From Ignavibacteria bacterium UBA2360 (GTDB taxonomy: Bacteria > Bacteroidota > Ignavibacteria > Tepidaquicellales > OLB5): 64,000 bases of DNA. The position numbers and the translations under genes were made by a program. The stretch covers positions 641,245 to 705,244 of the forward strand of contig DDTQ01000011.1 in NCBI GenBank assembly GCA_002344125.1. Direction: 5' to 3'. The notes beneath the pieces were generated by a model that was not told the origin of the DNA, did no database searches, and saw only the letters and a program-made list of their open reading frames with translations. Numbering within the stretch: the first letter of the stretch is position 1; every line of letters begins with the position of its first letter. Shown here one piece after another: positions 60,020 to 64,000 of this stretch.

Positions 60020-61390
60020 TTAGTCTAAGATATCTTCAAATTTATTTATGTTCATTTTGGTTTTCATATCCGGTGAAAGCAATATTCCGTAAACGGCGGG
60101 TTTATCTTTGATATATTTTCTTACATACTTCTTTATATCATCGCGGGTTGTTTTATTGATGTTTTCAATGTAATTGAATCCATAATCAAGATCCTTTATC
60201 GCCCAGTTGTAGCCAAGGGCGTGGGAATACCCCGAAGTTTGCTCCATTCTGAATTTTTCCTGTATGGCAAGCTGATTCTTTGCCGTTTCCATTTGTTCAT
60301 CGGTAAAGTAATTGCCGGAATCCCACATTTCAATATGTTCTTCAAGTTTCGCCATGCACTCCTTTATTTTAGCCGGATTAGGAACTATCCTCAATGAAAT
60401 TGGCCCGGTATAGATATCCGTTCCGTAATACAGGCTTGCTTCAAGGGCAAGGCCCGCATCAACAAGTTCCCTGCTGAATTTGGAAGATTCAAGGTTTACA
60501 ATATAAGAAAATACATCAGCAGTATAAGTTGCTTTAACGTCATTTCTTGTATCGGGTCCGTGCCAGCCGATATAAATCACCGGCGCCTGCGCGTTTTCGC
60601 CGGTAGTTACAAAGTATATGTTTTCTTTGATAGGTTTAAATTCAGGGATCGGAAATTTTTCAAAAGGATCAAACCCTGAGGGCTGCCAGTCGCCAAATAT
60701 ACTTTCAGCTTTTGCAAAGGCGTCATTTGGGTTCACATCACCCGCAATAATCAAAATTGAGTTATTCGGCCAATAATATTTTTGCTGGATCGTTCTCATT
60801 TTTTCAGGGGTTGCAGAAAGTATCACATCATGATCGCCGATAGGAATTTTGCGGCTTTTATCTTTGCCCCACATTTTTTCCTGGAACTCATAGTATAGAG
60901 CAAATTCAGGATTTGATTCACCCCGTTGAAATTCACCATTCACAACAGGATGTTCATTGGTCATTTCCTTCTCGAGAAAGAGCGGGTACCGTATTGCGCT
61001 GTTCATGAACTTTAAACCATCATCCAGATTACTTGCGGGGAGCGTGAAGAAATAATTCACACGGTTAACTGATGTAGTACCGTTCCATACAATGCCAAGC
61101 TCTTTTGTTCGGTTAATGTATGCCTCCTGCGAAGGGATATCTTTGTTGGCTTTAAAGAACATGTGCTCATAGAAGTGTGAGAGTCCGCTGAACTCAGGTG
61201 ACTCAGTATAAGCACCGTTTTTCACATTTATTTCAATGGTGGCAATTGGAACGCTTTTATCTTCTACTACCAACACATCAAGTCCGTTAGGCAGTGTTTT
61301 AAAATAATAGCCTGCAGGCAGATTTGCCTGCGCAAGCAGAAATGCAGAATTGAAAATGAGAGAAAGAAGCGCAATTAAAGTACGTTTCAT
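60020..61390 (-). CDS. M16 zinc metallopeptidase, catalytic subunit
   Basis: A 456-residue secreted M16 enzyme. Signal peptide 1-20. The inverted zinc motif is HFYEH (72-76, His72, Glu75, His76) in SGLSHFYEHMFFK, with the third ligand Glu expected near MTNEHPVVNGEF. Two tandem M16 domains follow. Its partner gene lacks the motif and follows after 7 bases. Substrates are probably peptides in the periplasm. Confidence 0.87.
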   Translation of the reverse strand: MKRTLIALLSLIFNSAFLLAQANLPAGYYFKTLPNGLDVLVVEDKSVPIATIEINVKNGAYTESPEFSGLSHFYEHMFFKANKDIPSQEAYINRTKELGIVWNGTTSVNRVNYFFTLPASNLDDGLKFMNSAIRYPLFLEKEMTNEHPVVNGEFQRGESNPEFALYYEFQEKMWGKDKSRKIPIGDHDVILSATPEKMRTIQQKYYWPNNSILIIAGDVNPNDAFAKAESIFGDWQPSGFDPFEKFPIPEFKPIKENIYFVTTGENAQAPVIYIGWHGPDTRNDVKATYTADVFSYIVNLESSKFSRELVDAGLALEASLYYGTDIYTGPISLRIVPNPAKIKECMAKLEEHIEMWDSGNYFTDEQMETAKNQLAIQEKFRMEQTSGYSHALGYNWAIKDLDYGFNYIENINKTTRDDIKKYVRKYIKDKPAVYGILLSPDMKTKMNINKFEDILD

Positions 61391-61519
61391 GTATAGTTTT
61401 AAATTAATTATTGATTATTTTGGCGCTGCTGAAGAGGACTGTAAGTGCAAATATAGGGATTTTTGAATTTATAGGAAACGGAGAAATGGAATTGCCGCAT
61501 GAAATTGCTTTTTATATGA

Positions 61520-61611
61520 GATTGCTTCGAATGCTAAAGCATTGCCGCAAAAAAACGAATATTTGCCGGGAACGAAGTGCTATGCCCGCCTTTGGCGCGG
61601 ACGAAGCAATC
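61520..61611. repeat. GATTGCTTCG long-loop inverted repeat
   Basis: GATTGCTTCG (61520-61529) and CGAAGCAATC (61602-61611) are exact inverted arms around a 72-base loop, in the gap upstream of the M16 gene. The half-motif also occurs at 52232 and 58623. It looks like an intergenic dispersed element. Confidence 0.6.
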
Positions 61612-61649
61612 CCATTTAAAAAATTTCTTTACTAACGATCATATCATTA

Positions 61650-61892
61650 TTAGTTACGCCATTTTTCTTCAGGTTCGGCGTAGTGCTCAATGAAACCGCA
61701 GTTCGCGCATTTGTATGGAGTTACAGGATACTGAGGAATGCCAGCATTTGGACCCATATATTTTGTGATATCTTTTTTCTCGCCTTCTGCCCATACTACA
61801 TAATTAAAAAGGATAGGAAGCTCGCTGTTGCGGACATAGAAAAATCCTTTTTTCATTTCCGCCATACATTTAGGACATTGTTTGGATATCAT
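61650..61892 (-). CDS. PF20097-type small zinc-ribbon protein
   Basis: An 80-residue protein with CPKC (6-9) and CANC (62-65) pairs. The family phrase PYKCANCGFIEHYAEPE recalls the PF20097 (DUF6487) zinc-ribbon. Function unknown. It lies alone between the DoxX-like gene and the M16 pair, on the minus strand. Confidence 0.72.
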   Translation of the reverse strand: MISKQCPKCMAEMKKGFFYVRNSELPILFNYVVWAEGEKKDITKYMGPNAGIPQYPVTPYKCANCGFIEHYAEPEEKWRN

Positions 61893-61932
61893 AGTATATT
61901 TAAATTTGAAAAGTGTTTTAAAAGAGAATGCC

Positions 61933-62409
61933 TCAATTGATTTTTTCTGCTTTTTTCCTCACGGTTGAGCCAATTACAATTCCCGCAGATACAAGCACGA
62001 TATTTTTTATAATGTATTGACCTTCAAGTGTAGGGCTTATTGGTACCAATGTGAAAGTTTCCGCGGGGAAAAGGAAAAGCGGGGTTACTGTGCCCAGCAT
62101 CTGGAAAAACAGAATAAGTAACGTTGTACGTAAAAATATGCGGAATATAAGTCCTAGCCCGATGAGAGTTTCCATGGCAGCAAGCATATAGATAGAAACA
62201 GCAGGTTTTATTATTCCAAAAGTGAGAATAGAAATAGTATTTGTAGCAAGCTGCTCAGCGGGGCTTGAGCCCGGAAAGAATTTTAGAAAGCCGAACCATA
62301 AAAAGATCACTCCAAGACTGATACGCAAAAGCCTGATGCCGTTTTCGGTCATCCATCCCGTTATGGCTTTATCAATTTGGTTGTATTTTTGAGATATGGC
62401 TGTTATCAT
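61933..62409 (-). CDS. DoxX-like/DUF417 membrane protein
   Basis: A 158-residue protein with four membrane helices: LLRISLGVIFLWFGFLKFF (about 27-45), then SIYMLAAMETLIGLGLIFRIF and two more. The GFLKFFPG loop fits DoxX-like/DUF417 proteins. The start is the ATG at 62409; a longer frame to 62454 is encoded by a palindromic repeat. Function unknown, possibly a redox-associated membrane subunit. Confidence 0.78.
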   Translation of the reverse strand: MITAISQKYNQIDKAITGWMTENGIRLLRISLGVIFLWFGFLKFFPGSSPAEQLATNTISILTFGIIKPAVSIYMLAAMETLIGLGLIFRIFLRTTLLILFFQMLGTVTPLFLFPAETFTLVPISPTLEGQYIIKNIVLVSAGIVIGSTVRKKAEKIN

Positions 62410-62436
62410 TGATCTGAAAGATATTTTATGTGTTTG

Positions 62437-62456
62437 GAGACGTGCCAGCGGCACGT
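62437..62456. repeat. GACGTGCC palindrome, second copy
   Basis: GACGTGCC-AGC-GGCACGTC, the same stem as at 7323 with another loop. It lies directly upstream of the DoxX-like gene and supplies the false N-terminal extension of its longest reading frame. Confidence 0.7.
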
Positions 62457-62503
62457 CTGTGCAGTTGAATGTAATAAATTAATCTATTTTTCAACCTATT
62501 GAC

Positions 62504-63580
62504 TTATCCGGTTTGTTCTTCTGATAGCTTCTCTGATCTATCAGCGATTTTTAGCTTTTCGAAGAGTTCCGCGAGATCACCTTCCATCACCTGTGAGAGA
62601 TTGTACATTGTTAAGCCAATACGGTGGTCGGTCAGACGGTTCTGCGGAAAATTATACGTGCGGATTTTATCGCTTCTATCACCGGAGCCTACCATCAATT
62701 TTCTTTTCTGTGAAGTTTCTTTATCGTGTTTTTCAATTTCGGCTTCAAGCAGCCTTGAGCGCAGCACTTTCATGGCTTTCTGCTTATTCTTAAGCTGCGA
62801 GCGTTCATCCTGGCATTGAACTACAACTCCTGTGGGAATATGTGTTATGCGGATAGCTGTTTCAACCTTATTTACATTCTGCCCGCCTGCGCCGCCGGAA
62901 CGGAATACATCAATTTTAAGATCTGAGGGGTTAATATCAACATCAACCTCATCCGCTTCCGGCAGTACAGCAACCGAGGCGGCTGATGTGTGAACGCGTC
63001 CCTGGGTTTCGGTTTCGGGTACCCGCTGTACGCGGTGTACACCGCTTTCATATTTAAGGGTGCCGTAGATATCTTTGCCTGAAACACTTACTATTACTTC
63101 TTTAAGTCCGCCAAGCCCTGAAGATTCATTATAAGTGACAAGCTCCATTTTCCATCCGGTTCTTTCGGCAAAACGGCTGTACATTCTGTACAGGTCAGCT
63201 GCAAACAGCGCGGCTTCATCGCCGCCGGTACCGGCGCGTATTTCAAGCATAGCGTTTTTGGAATCATTGGGGTCTTTGGGAACAAGAAGTTCTTTCATTT
63301 CAGCTTCAAGTTTATCATATCTCCTCTGCAGTTCTTCCTGCTCGCCGGCAGCAAGTTCTTTCATTTCCGCGTCATTGGTTTCATACAGCAGCTTTTTGTT
63401 CTCTTCAAGCTGAGATTTAACCTTAATGTATTCATCGTAGGCATTAACAATATCGGTAAGGTCACTGTATTCCTTTGAAAGTCTGCGGAATTCTTTCTGA
63501 TCGTTTGCTGTACCGGGCTGATTGAGCAGCTCCGCAATTTCATTGAATCGCAGCTTTACTTTTTCCAGTTTATCGAACAT
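62504..63580 (-). CDS. prfA: peptide chain release factor 1
   Basis: A 358-residue protein that releases peptides at UAA and UAG. The catalytic GGQ is at 232-234 in RSGGAGGQNVNKVETA. The GTGGDEAALFAADLYRMY segment (117-134) belongs to domain 2/4. The codon-recognition tripeptide position reads PET (188-190) in place of the E. coli PxT variant, still RF1-type. Length is normal. It stands alone here; a heptamer repeat array lies upstream. Confidence 0.96.
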   Translation of the reverse strand: MFDKLEKVKLRFNEIAELLNQPGTANDQKEFRRLSKEYSDLTDIVNAYDEYIKVKSQLEENKKLLYETNDAEMKELAAGEQEELQRRYDKLEAEMKELLVPKDPNDSKNAMLEIRAGTGGDEAALFAADLYRMYSRFAERTGWKMELVTYNESSGLGGLKEVIVSVSGKDIYGTLKYESGVHRVQRVPETETQGRVHTSAASVAVLPEADEVDVDINPSDLKIDVFRSGGAGGQNVNKVETAIRITHIPTGVVVQCQDERSQLKNKQKAMKVLRSRLLEAEIEKHDKETSQKRKLMVGSGDRSDKIRTYNFPQNRLTDHRIGLTMYNLSQVMEGDLAELFEKLKIADRSEKLSEEQTG

Positions 63581-63662
63581 TTATGTATTATTGTACTTTT
63601 AGCTTTATTATTTTCTATTGATACGAAAATACCTTTAAATGTGTGGAAGTTCAATTCAATTG

Positions 63663-63748
63663 GCAATGAGTAAAGAGTAATGAGCAATGAGTAATGAGCA
63701 ATGAGTAATGAGCAATGAGCAATGAGCAATGAGTAATGAGTAATGAAC
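63663..63748. repeat. [C/T]AATGAG heptamer tandem array
   Basis: About 12 tandem copies of CAATGAG or TAATGAG, spanning 63663-63748. Copies differ only at the first base. Its length is likely to vary between strains. It lies about 80-170 bases upstream of prfA. Confidence 0.85.
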
Positions 63749-63805
63749 AATTATAGAAGAGAAAAGTGTTTAATAAAAAATTTTTGCCGTAAAAATATTT
63801 TTCAG

Positions 63806-63843
63806 TCAGCGAAAACTTTTTCAATCAACGAAAATTTTTTTCA
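63806..63843. repeat. two 19-base direct repeats upstream of a promoter
   Basis: TCAGCGAAAACTTTTTCAA (63806-63824) and TCAACGAAAATTTTTTTCA (63825-63843) are imperfect (15 of 19) and adjacent. They end 18 bases before the -33 element. They could be a regulator site or a curved A/T-rich UP-like element. Confidence 0.4.
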
Positions 63844-63861
63844 TTTTTTTGTGTTTACCTA

Positions 63862-63891
63862 TTGACTATGAGTGTTAGAATGTTATATTTG
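63862..63891 (+). promoter_or_regulatory. Bacteroidota-type promoter for the gene beyond the window
   Basis: TTG (63862-63864), 19 bases, TATATTTG (63884-63891): an exact -7 match (TAnnTTTG) with a correct -33 spacing. An AAAGGAG ribosome-binding site (63984-63990) follows after an approximately 100-base A/T-rich leader, so a gene very likely starts just past base 64000. Confidence 0.7.
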
Positions 63892-64000
63892 CATTGATTT
63901 AAAAATGATGAATTGTATACCGTAAAAAAATTTTTGTAAAAAGTTTTCGGAAGTATAAAATGAAAGTTCATCATAAAAAAAATAAAGGAGATAAGTAAAC

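Larger units (their letters stand above)
63581..64000. other. intergenic region upstream of prfA
   Basis: No coding region is seen in these 420 bases. It holds a heptamer array (63663-63748), two imperfect 19-base direct repeats (63806-63843), a promoter (63862-63891) and a ribosome-binding site (63984-63990) for a gene that begins just past the window end. Confidence 0.7.

Noticed and set aside
61411..61635. 74-codon plus-strand frame between the M16 gene and the PF20097 gene
   Set aside because: It runs through an intergenic inverted repeat (GATTGCTTCG arms), has no family resemblance and no good ribosome-binding site.
63556..63750. 64-codon minus-strand frame rich in YSLLIAH units
   Set aside because: It is the translation of the heptamer array and has no independent support.

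Overview
The window looks like a chromosomal piece of a member of the Fibrobacterota-Chlorobiota-Bacteroidota (FCB) group, most likely an Ignavibacteria-type lineage. Three large secreted proteins end in a type IX secretion (T9SS) sorting domain of the Y/F-PNPFNP type. Promoters where visible fit the Bacteroidota -33/-7 pattern (TTG-N19/20-TAnnTTTG). DNA is A+T-rich, TTG and GTG starts are common, and intergenic gaps carry many small palindromic repeats. I see no rRNA, tRNA, CRISPR array, phage or intact insertion sequence. Assignments come from motif reading only; no database search was possible.

Layout. 1-1548: start of a GH74-like secreted propeller protein (cut by the window edge). 1.7-8.2 kb: gpmA, an HD protein, a free-methionine sulfoxide reductase whose stop codon lies in a tandem repeat, an LptD-like outer-membrane protein, dapF and a CmcI-like protein. 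8.2-13.7 kb (minus): a tandem redoxin, a large GT-C membrane protein, a cyclic-nucleotide-binding protein and a histidine kinase. 13.9-22.9 kb (plus): msrA lipoprotein, a Gdx-type SMR exporter, small membrane and haem-binding proteins, and a VOC / FAD oxidoreductase / SRPBCC / YfiT-like run, then a PLP dehydratase. 23-28.9 kb (minus): dihaem cytochrome c, two tandem YCF48/BNR T9SS proteins and small ORFs. 29.1-33.2 kb (plus): a DUF4287/DUF5655 protein, two tandem 510-residue helical paralogues and a YciI-like protein. 33.2-34.9 kb: an epimerase and a class D beta-lactamase.

36.3-41.5 kb (minus) is the least ordinary region. Two paralogous DUF4382 lipoproteins flank a TrmB-type regulator and a T9SS propeller protein. 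Each lipoprotein is next to a micro-ORF (60 and 46 codons) and the two micro-ORFs resemble each other. A nearly identical promoter plus inverted-repeat operator precedes both the regulator and the upstream lipoprotein gene, which suggests an autoregulated surface-protein regulon.

41.6-50 kb (plus) is a carotenoid cluster: acyltransferase, glycosyltransferase, SRPBCC-like protein, CruF-like hydratase, split lycopene cyclase (CrtYc/CrtYd), CrtI, CrtB and a second CrtI/CrtD-type desaturase. Together these could make a cyclised, 1'-hydroxylated, glycosylated and acylated carotenoid.

50-63.6 kb (mostly minus) holds housekeeping and small accessory genes: esterase, LON-domain protein, lipoprotein, DUF937 protein, F420-type reductase-like protein, MFS exporter, a DUF433/DUF5615 pair, hemerythrin, an active/inactive M16 protease pair, DoxX-like protein and prfA. 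It also contains two gene remnants (GNAT and zinc ribbon). The last 420 bases hold a heptamer repeat array and a strong-looking promoter and leader for a gene that begins beyond the window.
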